This document shows, one piece after another, positions 40,321 through 48,544 of a DNA stretch of 64,000 bases. Location of the stretch: assembly GCA_947475545.1 (NCBI GenBank), contig CANJLL010000005.1, positions 177,436 to 241,435 on the forward strand, written 5' to 3'. Position 1 is the first letter of the stretch; every line of letters begins with the position of its first letter. Below the pieces are notes generated by a model that was not told where the DNA came from, ran no database searches, and was given only the letters and a program-made list of their open reading frames with translations. A program made the translations under genes and the position numbers. This stretch comes from Chloroflexota bacterium. Its GTDB lineage: Bacteria > Chloroflexota > Limnocylindria > Limnocylindrales > CSP1-4.

Positions 40321-40398
40321 GACATCCAAAGTGACATCCTAGGACAGCCAAAATGGCGGGAACAGGCGGGTCTTGGCGGGCCTCAGCGCGACATCCAA
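40321..40398. promoter_or_regulatory. candidate integrase arm-type sites, right end
   Basis: GACATCCAA at 40321, GACATCCTA at 40333, GACAGCCAA at 40343 and GACATCCAA at 40390: four same-strand copies within 80 bp, matching the motif at the left end. The rest of 40265-40435 holds no gene. Confidence 0.55.
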
Positions 40399-40435
40399 AC
40401 ACGGGTCTGACAACGCCTGTAGGAGTTGTCTGACT

Positions 40436-40473
40436 TTTACGAAACAGCTGCTCTACCACTGAGCTATGTCGGC
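40436..40473. repeat. attachment site, right copy (orphan tRNA-Thr 5' half)
   Basis: 38 bp matching the tRNA-Thr 5' half with one mismatch; the T-arm and acceptor 3' strand are absent, so this copy cannot make a tRNA. It is next to the native tRNA promoter. Confidence 0.9.
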
Positions 40474-40482
40474 GCGGGCGGA

Positions 40483-40511
40483 ATTCTACCACCCGGTGCG
40501 GGCTCAATCAG
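40483..40511 (-). promoter_or_regulatory. stranded native promoter of tRNA-Thr
   Basis: On the minus strand TAGAAT (40483-40488) ends 9 nt before the tRNA 5' end, with a weak CTGATT 17 bp further up. Before integration it would have driven tRNA-Thr; now it points into the truncated half and the island's right end. Confidence 0.55.
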
Positions 40512-40539
40512 CCGTTGGCCTCGCGCCTACACTGCAGTC

Positions 40540-41316
40540 ATGATCCGGACCGTCGTGGCCACCCGCTACGTCACACCCCTGCGCGAGGGTGGCTCCGTGC
40601 CCGCGCTGGTCGAGGCGGACGACGACGGCCTGTACGTGGTCAAGCTGCTGGGCGCGGGCCACGGCCGCAAGGCGCTGATCGCCGAGCTGGTGTGCGGCGA
40701 GATTGGCCGTCTGCTGGGCCTCCCGGTCCCGGACCTGGTCCTGGTGGAGCTGGATGCCGCCTTCGCCAAGGCCGAACCGGACCCGGAGATCCACGACCTG
40801 CTGGTCGCCTCGGCGGGAACCAACGTGGGGCTGGACTTCCTGCCCGGCTCGCTGGCGTTTGCGCCCGGAACCGGCCCGGCGCCCGCGCCCGACATTGCCG
40901 CCGGCGTGGTCTGGTTCGATTCCCTGGTCATGAACATCGACCGCACGCCGCGCAACCCCAACCTGATCGTCTGGCACCGGGCCACCTACCTGATCGACCA
41001 CGGCTCGGGGCTGTACATCCACCACACGTGGCGCGACCCGGCGGAGCACGCGCGTCGGCCGTTCGAGGGCATCCGCGACCACGTCCTGCTCCCATTCGCG
41101 GGCTCCATCGTGGAGGCGGATGCACGCATGGCGCCGCTGCTGGACCGCGCCCGGCTGGAGGCGATCCTCGCCGACGTCCCGGACGACTGGCTGGCGCCCG
41201 AAGCGGGGTTCCCGACGCCGGCCTCGCTGCGCTCGGCGTACGTCGACTACCTTCTCCGGCGCCTGGAGGCACCCCGCACCTTTGTCGAGGAGGCCGAGCG
41301 TGCCCGCGTCGCGTGA
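40540..41316 (+). CDS. HipA-like kinase family protein
   Basis: 258 residues. VATRYVTPLREGGSVPALVEADDDGLYVVKLLGAGHGRKALIAELVCGEIGRLLGLPVPDLVLVELD is the HipA_2 N-lobe (ATP-binding Lys in YVVKL); WFDSLVMNIDRTPRNPNLIVW and YLIDHGSGLYIH give the catalytic Asp/Asn and metal-binding Asp of the kinase C-lobe. TACACT lies 6 nt before the ATG, so leaderless. It overlaps a DUF3037 gene, its regular partner. Function of the pair is not established. Confidence 0.85.
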   Translation: MIRTVVATRYVTPLREGGSVPALVEADDDGLYVVKLLGAGHGRKALIAELVCGEIGRLLGLPVPDLVLVELDAAFAKAEPDPEIHDLLVASAGTNVGLDFLPGSLAFAPGTGPAPAPDIAAGVVWFDSLVMNIDRTPRNPNLIVWHRATYLIDHGSGLYIHHTWRDPAEHARRPFEGIRDHVLLPFAGSIVEADARMAPLLDRARLEAILADVPDDWLAPEAGFPTPASLRSAYVDYLLRRLEAPRTFVEEAERARVA

Positions 41317-41755
41317 GGCCGGGGCGTCGGCGGTGCGTGCGGCGGCCAGCGGCGAGTCGCCCGATGCCGGAGGCGCGCGCCAGCCGTTCGAGTACGCGAT
41401 CGTGCGCGTGGTGCCGCGCGTGGAGCGAGGCGAGGGCGTCAACGCCGGGATCGTGCTGATGTGCCGGCCGCGCCGCTTCCTGGGCGCGCGGATGGCCCTC
41501 GACGAGGGCGCGCTGCGCGCGCTCGCCCCCGACTGTGATCTCGACGCGGTCCGCCCGCACCTGGACCTGATCGTGCGGATCGCGGACGGCGACCGCACCG
41601 CCGGGCCCATCGCCGCACTCGCCGCGCCGGAGCGGTTCCACTGGCTGGTTTCGCCATCGTCGACGATCATCCAGCCGTCGGCCGTCCACACCGGGCTCAC
41701 CGCCGATCCGGCTGCGACGCTGGAGCACCTGGTCCGCACCCTGGTGCAGCGATGA
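41300..41755 (+). CDS. DUF3037 family protein
   Basis: 151 residues from a GTG with GGAGG upstream, overlapping the kinase gene by 17 nt. FEYAIVRVVPRVERGEGVNAGIVLMCR opens the DUF3037 domain; LDLIVRIADG...GPIAALAAPERFHWLVSPSSTIIQPSAVHTG closes it. Regular neighbour of HipA-like kinases; role unknown. Confidence 0.85.
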   Translation: MPASREAGASAVRAAASGESPDAGGARQPFEYAIVRVVPRVERGEGVNAGIVLMCRPRRFLGARMALDEGALRALAPDCDLDAVRPHLDLIVRIADGDRTAGPIAALAAPERFHWLVSPSSTIIQPSAVHTGLTADPAATLEHLVRTLVQR

Positions 41756-41796
41756 GGTGGGAGGCGGTGAGGTGAGAGTGAGCCGCGCTCGGCGAG

Positions 41797-42201
41797 GTGC
41801 GCCGGACCGACTACGACGCCGTGGTCCTGGGGAGCGCCCTGTACGCGGCCACCTGGCTGAGCGAGGCGAACCGATTCGCGACACGCCACCTTGCGGCGCT
41901 GCAGGCCCGCCCGGTCTGGCTCTTTGGCAGCGGCCCGCTCGACGCGCGACTGGCCGCGTCAAACCCGCCGATCACCCGCCACGCCATGGAGGTGACGGCG
42001 CCCATCGGCGCCCGCGGGCACCACACGTTCGGCGGGCGGCTGGCGCCGGACGCGCCGCTCTCGCCCCAGGTGATGGCGACACACGCGATCGGGGACTTCC
42101 GGAACTGGGACGCGATGCGGGCCTGGGCGCGCGCGATCGGGGCGGAGCTGGCCGCGCTGGACCGCGGGTTGGCGGCGGAGCCCGATCGCCCGGGACGGTA
42201 A
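41797..42201 (+). pseudogene. flavodoxin-domain protein lacking its N-terminus
   Basis: 134 residues of a HemG/flavodoxin-type protein starting in the middle: YDAVVLGSALYAATWLSEANRFATRHLAALQARPVWLFGSGPL. The first ~50 residues, which carry the FMN phosphate loop (TxTG/S-type), are missing, and the 41 bp before it do not encode them. Probably a 5'-deleted remnant; a functional short protein is unlikely. Confidence 0.65.
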
Positions 42202-42292
42202 GGACCCTGCCTCCCGGGGGGTTGGGGGTGGGGCGGGGTCCGGAGTGCCGAGGGACGACTGGCGTCCCCCGGCGTCAACAGGCGCTGAGGGT

Positions 42293-42418
42293 TCAGGCGG
42301 GCGACGCCAGGCGGGCGGCCTCGATGAGGGCCGGCAACAGGCCCAGGATCAACGCCATCGCGACGAGGATGAGGGCCAGGCTGCGAACGGCGTCCATGAG
42401 GAACAGGCGACGGAACAT
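42293..42418 (-). CDS. 41-residue membrane peptide
   Basis: MFRRLFLMDAVRSLALILVAMALILGLLPALIEAARLASPA: basic N-terminus and one membrane helix. No homologue recognised; coding status uncertain. Confidence 0.4.
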   Translation of the reverse strand: MFRRLFLMDAVRSLALILVAMALILGLLPALIEAARLASPA

Positions 42419-42582
42419 GACCGCAGTCTCGGCCGCCGCGAGTGGCCCGTCATGACAGCCGGTCATCTCCGGGTTCGCCGGCGTCTGCCGGGTCCGCGGC
42501 CCCGCGGCGCGGCGATCCGGCCGCACACCGGCCTTGCGCGGGGCGGCTATCTTGTGGCTCCTGTCACACGCAAGGACGGTCC

Positions 42583-43176
42583 ATGGCTGACGTGATGCTC
42601 CTGGGGCTCTTCGGCACGCTGATCTTCGGCGGCTGGGCAACCGGCTTCATCCGGCGCCTGGCCGGCCTCGCGTTCCTCGCCGCGTCGTTCGTGCTGGGCG
42701 CCTGGTTCCGGGTGCCGTTGGGCGCGCTTGTTGTCTCGTTCTTCCCGGACATCCCGCCAGCCTATGCCGAGATGATCGGCTACTCGGCCGGATCGACGGT
42801 CCTGCTCTTCGCCTTCAATCTCGTGTCCAACGGGGTGCTCTCCAAGGTGGCCGTGGGGGGGTTGAGCAAGGCCACCGACAAGCTCCTCGGTGCCGGCCTG
42901 GGAGCGCTGGAGGCGGTCCTCCTCGTTTCGGCCGCCATCGTGATCCTGCACACGTACTCGGCCGAGCTTGCCTCGTTGGCCAGCCTCAGCGGGTTCGGGT
43001 TCTTCAAGGATGTCGCGGCCGCGATCGATGGGTCGACGATCGGCAAGGCCCTGACGGGTACGACGGTCCCAATCATGCTGGGACTCCTGGGTCCGCTCCT
43101 CCCCGCTGACATCACCTCGCTGGTCCCCACGACGATCCCCGGTCTGCCCGGCGGGATGCTCCCGAAGCTGCCGTAG
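42583..43176 (+). CDS. CvpA-like membrane protein
   Basis: 197 residues. Four membrane segments in the CvpA/colicin V production arrangement: VMLLGLFGTLIFGGWATGFIRRLAGLAFLAASFVLGAWF, YSAGSTVLLFAFNLVSN, LGAGLGALEAVLLVSAAIVIL, and a C-terminal hydrophobic stretch (PIMLGLLGPLLP). Leader has AAGGA before the ATG. Exact function unknown. Confidence 0.7.
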   Translation: MADVMLLGLFGTLIFGGWATGFIRRLAGLAFLAASFVLGAWFRVPLGALVVSFFPDIPPAYAEMIGYSAGSTVLLFAFNLVSNGVLSKVAVGGLSKATDKLLGAGLGALEAVLLVSAAIVILHTYSAELASLASLSGFGFFKDVAAAIDGSTIGKALTGTTVPIMLGLLGPLLPADITSLVPTTIPGLPGGMLPKLP

Positions 43177-43214
43177 GCGAGCCCCGACGCGGGCGGCGCC
43201 TCGATCGTGCCATC

Positions 43215-43237
43215 TGATGCGATCTGTCGTAGCATCA
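43215..43237. promoter_or_regulatory. inverted repeat over the -10 box of third RHH-PIN pair
   Basis: TGATGC (43215-43220) and GCATCA (43232-43237) pair around 11 nt; TAGCAT (43230-43235) lies 8 nt before the ATG. Antitoxin autoregulation is inferred. Confidence 0.5.
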
Positions 43238-43243
43238 CGCATC

Positions 43244-43477
43244 ATGGCGCGCACGACGATCGACCTGGACCCCACGGTGCTGCGTGAGCTGAAGCGCCGG
43301 GCGCAGCTTGAGGGCAAGAGCCTGGGGCGGCTCGCCTCCGAGGTGCTCAGCGGCGCGCTGGGTTCGCCGCCGGCGGCTGAGCCACCCACGCCGCTCGCGT
43401 GGTCCAGCCGGCCGATGGGCGCGCGCGTCGATCTGGACGACAAGGAGGCGGTGCGGCGGGCCCTGGAGGGGGCGTGA
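43244..43477 (+). CDS. ribbon-helix-helix antitoxin
   Basis: 77 residues: MARTTIDLDPTVLRELKRRAQLEGKSLGRLASEVLS is an RHH domain, followed by a tail (LAWSSRPMGARVDLDDKEAVRRALEGA) of the kind that binds PIN toxins. Overlaps the toxin by GTGA. Confidence 0.87.
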   Translation: MARTTIDLDPTVLRELKRRAQLEGKSLGRLASEVLSGALGSPPAAEPPTPLAWSSRPMGARVDLDDKEAVRRALEGA

Positions 43478-43914
43478 GCTACACCGTCGACGCCAACGTC
43501 CTGCTGTATGCCTCGGACGAGTCGAGCGCGGTGCACCCGGAGGCGCGGGCCTTCATCGAGCGGATGGCGGCCGGGCCGGAGATCGCCTACCTCTTCTGGC
43601 CCACGGTGATGTCCTACCTGCGCATCGCCACGCACCCGGCGATCTTCGCCCGCCCCCTGTCCATCGTCGAGGCCATCGGCAACATCGACCAGCTGCTGGC
43701 GCGTCCGCATGTCCGCACGACCGGCGAATCGGACGCGTTCTGGCGAGGCTTCCGGGCCACGGCCGATGACGCGCTGCCCGCGGGCAACCTGGTCCCGGAC
43801 GCGCACCTGGTGGCCCTGATGGCCGAGAACGACGTCCGAACCATCTGGACGCGGGACCGTGACTTCCGACGGTTCCCGGCCATCGACGCCCGCGACCCGT
43901 TCGGTCGGGCGTAG
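43474..43914 (+). CDS. PIN-domain toxin (VapC family)
   Basis: 146 residues: YTVDANVLLYASDESS, FWPTVMSYLRIATHPAIFARPLS, NLVPDAHLVALMAENDVRTIWTRDRDFRRFPAI. Acidic PIN residues Asp, Asp/His and Asp are in place, in the TA_VapC subtype with the TH-P motif. Probable RNase toxin. Confidence 0.88.
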   Translation: MSYTVDANVLLYASDESSAVHPEARAFIERMAAGPEIAYLFWPTVMSYLRIATHPAIFARPLSIVEAIGNIDQLLARPHVRTTGESDAFWRGFRATADDALPAGNLVPDAHLVALMAENDVRTIWTRDRDFRRFPAIDARDPFGRA

Positions 43915-43966
43915 CCGCCCCGCCGCGCCTGCGCCGGCGCGCGCCCAGGAGGAGGCGCGGCCCGTC

Positions 43967-45595
43967 CTACTTCGGGGGCTGCCAGGCCTCCCTGGGTCGA
44001 GCCCCGGCCTTGAGCGCCTTCTTGTCAATCTTGAGCGTGGCCGAGCGCGGCAGGCCGTCCAGTTGGGCGATGTAGGCCGGGACCGCGAAGGCCGGCAGCA
44101 GCCCGGTCATGGTGGCGTGGAGCGCCGCGAGGTCCAGCGTCTCGCCCTCGACCGCGGCGGTGACGTACAGGAAGACCTCCTCCTCGCCCAGCGCCCCGGG
44201 CACGCCGAAGACCGCCGCCTCGCCCACCGCAGGATGCGCCGTGGCCGCGTTCTCCACCACGATCGAGCTGATCATCTCGCCACGCCGGCGGATGGCGTCC
44301 TTCTTGCGATCCGTCCAGAACAGGAGCCCGTCGCCGTCGATATACGCGAGGTCGCCGGTGTGGAACCAGAAGTTGCGGAACGTCTCCACGGTGACGTCGG
44401 GCTGGCGGAAGTACTCCAGCAGCATCGAGAACGGGACCAGCGGCCGGATGCACAGCTCGCCCACCGTGCCGCGCGGGACCTCCTCGTCGTGGTCGTCCAG
44501 GATCCGCATGTCGAAGCCGGGCACGGCCCGGCCGGATGCGGCGAAGCGCTGGGGGTCGTCGGGCGAGATCGTCGAGAAGTGGCCGGTCTCGGTCATGGCG
44601 AAGCCGTTGACCAGGCGGATCCCGAAGCGGTCCTCGAACTCCGGGCGGCGCTCCGGCGGGATGGTGCCGGCGCCGTGGATCATCCGGACGCGGTGGTTCC
44701 GGTCGTCCGGCGATGGGTCGCGCGCCAGCAGGATGGGGCCCATGGTCCCCACGGAGCCCACCTCGGTGGCCCCCGTCTCGCGGACCGTGGGCCAGAAGGT
44801 GCTGGCCGAGAAGCGCGGCAGCACGTGGACGCCGGCGTGGACGAGGAGGCCGGTCATCAGCGTGGAGTAGCGCCCGTTTGAATGAAAGAGCGGGAGTGGG
44901 GTGAGCAGCACGTCGCGTTCGGAGAGGCCCCAGACGCCGACCTTGATGGCGGCCGTCGCATAGGCGAAGTGGTGGGGGAGCAGGACGCCCTTGGCCTTCC
45001 CGGTGGTCCCCGAGGTGTAGATCATCGTGCTAGGGTCCTGCGGCCGGACCTCGGCGATCGGGGCATCCGGCAGGGCGCCGAAGTCGGGCTCCGCAAACGT
45101 CCGAAGACCGGCGATGGCCGGCGCCTCCCCGGGCCCCCACGCCACGACTGCGACATCCGCCAGCTGGCCCGCGACCGCCTGCACCTGCGGCAGCAAGGCG
45201 CGGTCGGCGAAGACCACGCGGGCGGTGGAGTGGGTGAGCACGTGGGCCAGCGAATCGCCCTGGAGGGCGGTGTTGACCGGGCACTCCACCGCGCCAAGGA
45301 GCGCGGCCCCAAAGACGAAGGCGACGTGGTCCGAGGTGTTGCCGACCAGCTGGCACGCCACGTCGCCGAGCCCCACGCCGAGGTGGGCGAGGATGGCGGC
45401 CACCCGCCGCGCCCGATCGTGGATCTGGCGCCAGGTCAGCGACTCCCCGGACACGGTCAGCGCGATGACGTCCGCCTCCTCGGCGACGCGCGTCAGCAGC
45501 AGTCGCTGGATGGTCCGCTGGTCCCAGGGGATGGCCGAAAGGATCTCGGCCGGGTCGCCCGGGCCCCCGGGCAGCCGGATGGCGTTGCTGGTCAT
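43967..45595 (-). CDS. AMP-dependent acyl-CoA synthetase/ligase
   Basis: 542 residues from the ATG at 45595 with a purine-rich GGGAGGGA upstream. ANL signatures: STMIYTSGTTGKAKGVLLPH (P-loop), NGFAMTETGHF, FWFHTGDLAYIDGDGLLFWTDRKKDAIRRRGEMIS, and the C-terminal lysine region RSATLKIDKKAL. Activates an organic acid to its CoA ester. As the last gene of the carboxylase operon it likely activates the beta-keto acid product, by analogy with benzoylacetate-CoA ligase beside acetophenone carboxylase; the substrate is inferred. Confidence 0.88.
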   Translation of the reverse strand: MTSNAIRLPGGPGDPAEILSAIPWDQRTIQRLLLTRVAEEADVIALTVSGESLTWRQIHDRARRVAAILAHLGVGLGDVACQLVGNTSDHVAFVFGAALLGAVECPVNTALQGDSLAHVLTHSTARVVFADRALLPQVQAVAGQLADVAVVAWGPGEAPAIAGLRTFAEPDFGALPDAPIAEVRPQDPSTMIYTSGTTGKAKGVLLPHHFAYATAAIKVGVWGLSERDVLLTPLPLFHSNGRYSTLMTGLLVHAGVHVLPRFSASTFWPTVRETGATEVGSVGTMGPILLARDPSPDDRNHRVRMIHGAGTIPPERRPEFEDRFGIRLVNGFAMTETGHFSTISPDDPQRFAASGRAVPGFDMRILDDHDEEVPRGTVGELCIRPLVPFSMLLEYFRQPDVTVETFRNFWFHTGDLAYIDGDGLLFWTDRKKDAIRRRGEMISSIVVENAATAHPAVGEAAVFGVPGALGEEEVFLYVTAAVEGETLDLAALHATMTGLLPAFAVPAYIAQLDGLPRSATLKIDKKALKAGARPREAWQPPK

Positions 45596-45632
45596 CGCGT
45601 TCCCTCCCCTTCCCGCCGCCGCGGGACTGCTG

Positions 45633-48434
45633 TCAGGCGTCGCGCTCCCAGAGCAGGCCGCCATCGACCTCGCGGGTCACCGTCCAGTCGGGCGGCACCA
45701 CGCAGACGGCCTCGCCGTCCAGGACCAGGAGCGGCCCGCTGGCGGGGCTGCCGATCGTGAGATCCGTGATGGCCAGCGCGCGCGCCTGAATGGCCGCCTC
45801 GCCCCACCAGATGGCCCGCGCTTCCCCGCCCGCCGCGACTCCGGGCGCGCGTGCCAGGGTGGAGGAGGGCGTGCCGGAGAGCGCGCCGATGGGGACGCTG
45901 ATGACCAGCGCCAGCGTGGCGGCGCCGGCGGGCAGCGGCCACGCCGCGTGGACCAGGGCCGCGCCCACGCCGGCTTCGAAGGTACGCTCCGCGGTCCGGC
46001 CCTGCTCGTGCCCGTCCACTCCCTCGATCACCAGGTGGCAGGTCCCACCGCGATCCGCGAACCCCTCGGCCGAGAGGTCCCAGCCCGCCCGCCGGGCGAG
46101 TTGCTCAACCGCGGCGGCGGCGGCTTCGGACGCGTAGCCGCCCGTTGGGATCAGCACCTCGTAGCGGTGCCGGACGTCGACCACGGTGCAGCCGAAGGCG
46201 CTGAAGACCGCGCCGTACGGGAACGTTCGCATCCGCCGGATCCCGGCGACGGTGCAGGCGCGTGCCAGGTGGACGGGTCCGCCGCCGCCAAAGCCGTAGA
46301 CCGTGACCCCGGCCGGGTCCACGCCGCGGTCCGCCAGGAAGCGGCCCATGTCGCGGCCCAGCTGGCCATCGATGGCGTCCTCGACGCGGGCCGTGGCCGC
46401 CTCAACCGAGACGCCCAGCCGCGTGGCGATCTCCTCGACGGACGCGCGTGCCGCGCTGCCCGACAGCGTCACCTCGCCGCCCAGCACCGTGCCATCCGCG
46501 AGGAGGCCCGCGACCACGTCAACGTCCGTGACGGTGGCCCGCTTGCCGCCACGGCCGAACGCGGCCGGTCCCGGGACCGCGCCCGCAGAGCCCGGACCCA
46601 CGGTGATGGACCCGTCGTCCGCGACCCCGATGAGCGACCCGCCGCCCGTGCCGAAGGACGCCGTCCGGTTCATGGGGAGCGCCACGCGCACGCCCGCGAT
46701 GGACGGCCGGACCTCCACCTCGCAACGGCCATCGGTGACCATCCCCACGTCCAGGGTGGTGCCGCCCATGTCCGCGGTCAGCACCAGGCGGTCGCCCAGC
46801 CGGCTCGCCACGTGCTCCGCGCCCGAGAGCCCTGCCGACGGGCCGGCCGAGTACGTGCCCACGGCCACGGACGTGGCGACGCGCGCGACGCCCGACGAGG
46901 CGTGGACTACCAGGACCGGCACATCCAGCCCGATGGCCCGGAGCTCCTGCTCCGCGCGCGCGAGGAGGTGCGCCATGTCGCGGTGGAGGTAGGCATTGAC
47001 GATGGCCGTGGCGGTGCGGACCTCGTCCTCGCCGGACGCCGTCACGTCGGTGGAGAGCTGGAGCGGCACGGAGCGGAGGTAGTGCTCCGGGTAGCGCGCG
47101 CGGATGATCCTCCGGACCCGGCTCTCGTCCTCGTGCGTGGCGGCGGAGCGCGGGAGCGCCACCACCACCTGGCGGACCCCGTTGGCGATCAGCCGGCGGC
47201 AGGCGTCCAGGATCTCGTCGCTGTCGCCCTGGGCGTCGATGCCGATCACGTCGTCCGGCGCCACGAAGTGGCGGAAGATCGCGTCGGGCGTCCCGGGGCC
47301 GTACAGGTCTGCCTCGTGGCCGCGTCCCACCACCACGCCCACGCGGGTGCCCGTCCCCTCGATGACGGCGTTGGTGCCGATCGTGGTGGCCACCTTGACG
47401 ATCGCGACACGGCGCATGAACGCGCCGGCGTCCATCCCCAGCGCGTCGGCCGCGGAGCGGAGGGACGCGACCAGCGAACGGGTGAGGTCGAAGCGGATGG
47501 TGGGGACCTTGGTCGCCACGGAGCGCGCACCGGAGGTGACGTACGCGTCGGTGAAGGTGCCGCCCATGTCGATGCCCACGGAGAAGCGCTCGGTGGAATC
47601 CGACCCCCGGCCCCCGACCCCCGCCCGCGTCGTGGCCGCGGGTGCATTGGAGGCCGCATGGGTCGCGCTCTGCCCGCCGCCCGACGGGGTGACCGCCATG
47701 CCCAGCTCGCGCAGCCGGCCCAGGTCGTCGTCGCCGCGCACGGCGCGCGAGGTGACCAGGACCAGGTCACCCATCCGGTCAGCGAGGCCGACCAGCGCGC
47801 TGTCGTGCAGGTCAACCGGGAGGGCCACCGTGACGACGGACCCCGAGGACGTGTCCAGCACCGGCACGTTGAACGGCCGGGCCGTGCGGGCGATCATCGC
47901 GACGGAGTCGTCGCCCGGGACCGGCAGCCCCGGGGCCGGGTCCACGAGGACGAGCGACGCACCCGCGCGCAGCAGCTCCAGCGCCAGCGCGGAGCAGATG
48001 TCCGCGGCGGCCATCAGGGCCTCGTCGTCGGCAGGATCGGCGCCGGCCAGGGCCGCGAGGCGGCGTGGCGACGGGAGGCGGGCGGCGAGGGGCACGCGCG
48101 CCTGGGTACCTGCAATCCGGGCCACCTCGATCAGCGGCGCCAGCCAGGGGGACGCCAGGACCGCCTCGGGCTCGAGGGCGTCGAGGTGGGCGAACGCGGC
48201 GCCGGCCAGGTCCAGCGCATCGTCCGTGATCCGCGCGCCCGTCCCGCACGCGGCGGCGAGCGCGGCCGGATCCAGCGGGACGACGAGGTGCGTGGCGCCG
48301 GCGATCTGGCGGGCCTGGATGGCGAGGCGGGCCAGCTCCGGCGGGTCGGCGAGGAGCTCGCTCCATGGGCGGTGGGCCAGTGAGGAGACCAGCGGCCCCA
48401 GCGCCGGGGCAAAACCGCGGGCGTCAGGCGCCAT
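45633..48434 (-). CDS. hydantoinase A/oxoprolinase protein fused to an N-terminal TIM-barrel-like domain
   Basis: 933 residues from the ATG at 48434; usual HyuA proteins have about 650-720. Residues about 1-270 (LARLAIQARQIAGATHLVVPLDP... ADICSALALELLRAGASLVLVDPA) look like a uroporphyrinogen decarboxylase-like barrel, tentatively. From about 283 HyuA begins: FSVGIDMGGTFTDAYV, VKVATTIGTNAVIEG, LTADMGGTTLDVGMV, YGFGGGGPVHLARACTVAG, FPYGAVFSAFGC. These are ATP-dependent phosphorylating subunits of ketone carboxylases. No stop separates the two parts, so a real fusion is likely. Confidence 0.82.
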   Translation of the reverse strand: MAPDARGFAPALGPLVSSLAHRPWSELLADPPELARLAIQARQIAGATHLVVPLDPAALAAACGTGARITDDALDLAGAAFAHLDALEPEAVLASPWLAPLIEVARIAGTQARVPLAARLPSPRRLAALAGADPADDEALMAAADICSALALELLRAGASLVLVDPAPGLPVPGDDSVAMIARTARPFNVPVLDTSSGSVVTVALPVDLHDSALVGLADRMGDLVLVTSRAVRGDDDLGRLRELGMAVTPSGGGQSATHAASNAPAATTRAGVGGRGSDSTERFSVGIDMGGTFTDAYVTSGARSVATKVPTIRFDLTRSLVASLRSAADALGMDAGAFMRRVAIVKVATTIGTNAVIEGTGTRVGVVVGRGHEADLYGPGTPDAIFRHFVAPDDVIGIDAQGDSDEILDACRRLIANGVRQVVVALPRSAATHEDESRVRRIIRARYPEHYLRSVPLQLSTDVTASGEDEVRTATAIVNAYLHRDMAHLLARAEQELRAIGLDVPVLVVHASSGVARVATSVAVGTYSAGPSAGLSGAEHVASRLGDRLVLTADMGGTTLDVGMVTDGRCEVEVRPSIAGVRVALPMNRTASFGTGGGSLIGVADDGSITVGPGSAGAVPGPAAFGRGGKRATVTDVDVVAGLLADGTVLGGEVTLSGSAARASVEEIATRLGVSVEAATARVEDAIDGQLGRDMGRFLADRGVDPAGVTVYGFGGGGPVHLARACTVAGIRRMRTFPYGAVFSAFGCTVVDVRHRYEVLIPTGGYASEAAAAAVEQLARRAGWDLSAEGFADRGGTCHLVIEGVDGHEQGRTAERTFEAGVGAALVHAAWPLPAGAATLALVISVPIGALSGTPSSTLARAPGVAAGGEARAIWWGEAAIQARALAITDLTIGSPASGPLLVLDGEAVCVVPPDWTVTREVDGGLLWERDA

Positions 48435-48544
48435 GGGAGCCCTCGCCCTTTCGGCGCCGCGCCGGCCCGTGCCGGCCCAGGCGCAGCCGTGCCGGCCCGT
48501 GCCGGTCCAGCCGGCCCCGAACCGCGCGGCGGTTGCTGTGTTGC

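Noticed and set aside
45027..48383. 1,118-codon plus-strand open frame over the ligase and HyuA genes
   Set aside because: Antisense shadow, low-complexity; the same holds for 50875-53157 and 58063-60426.
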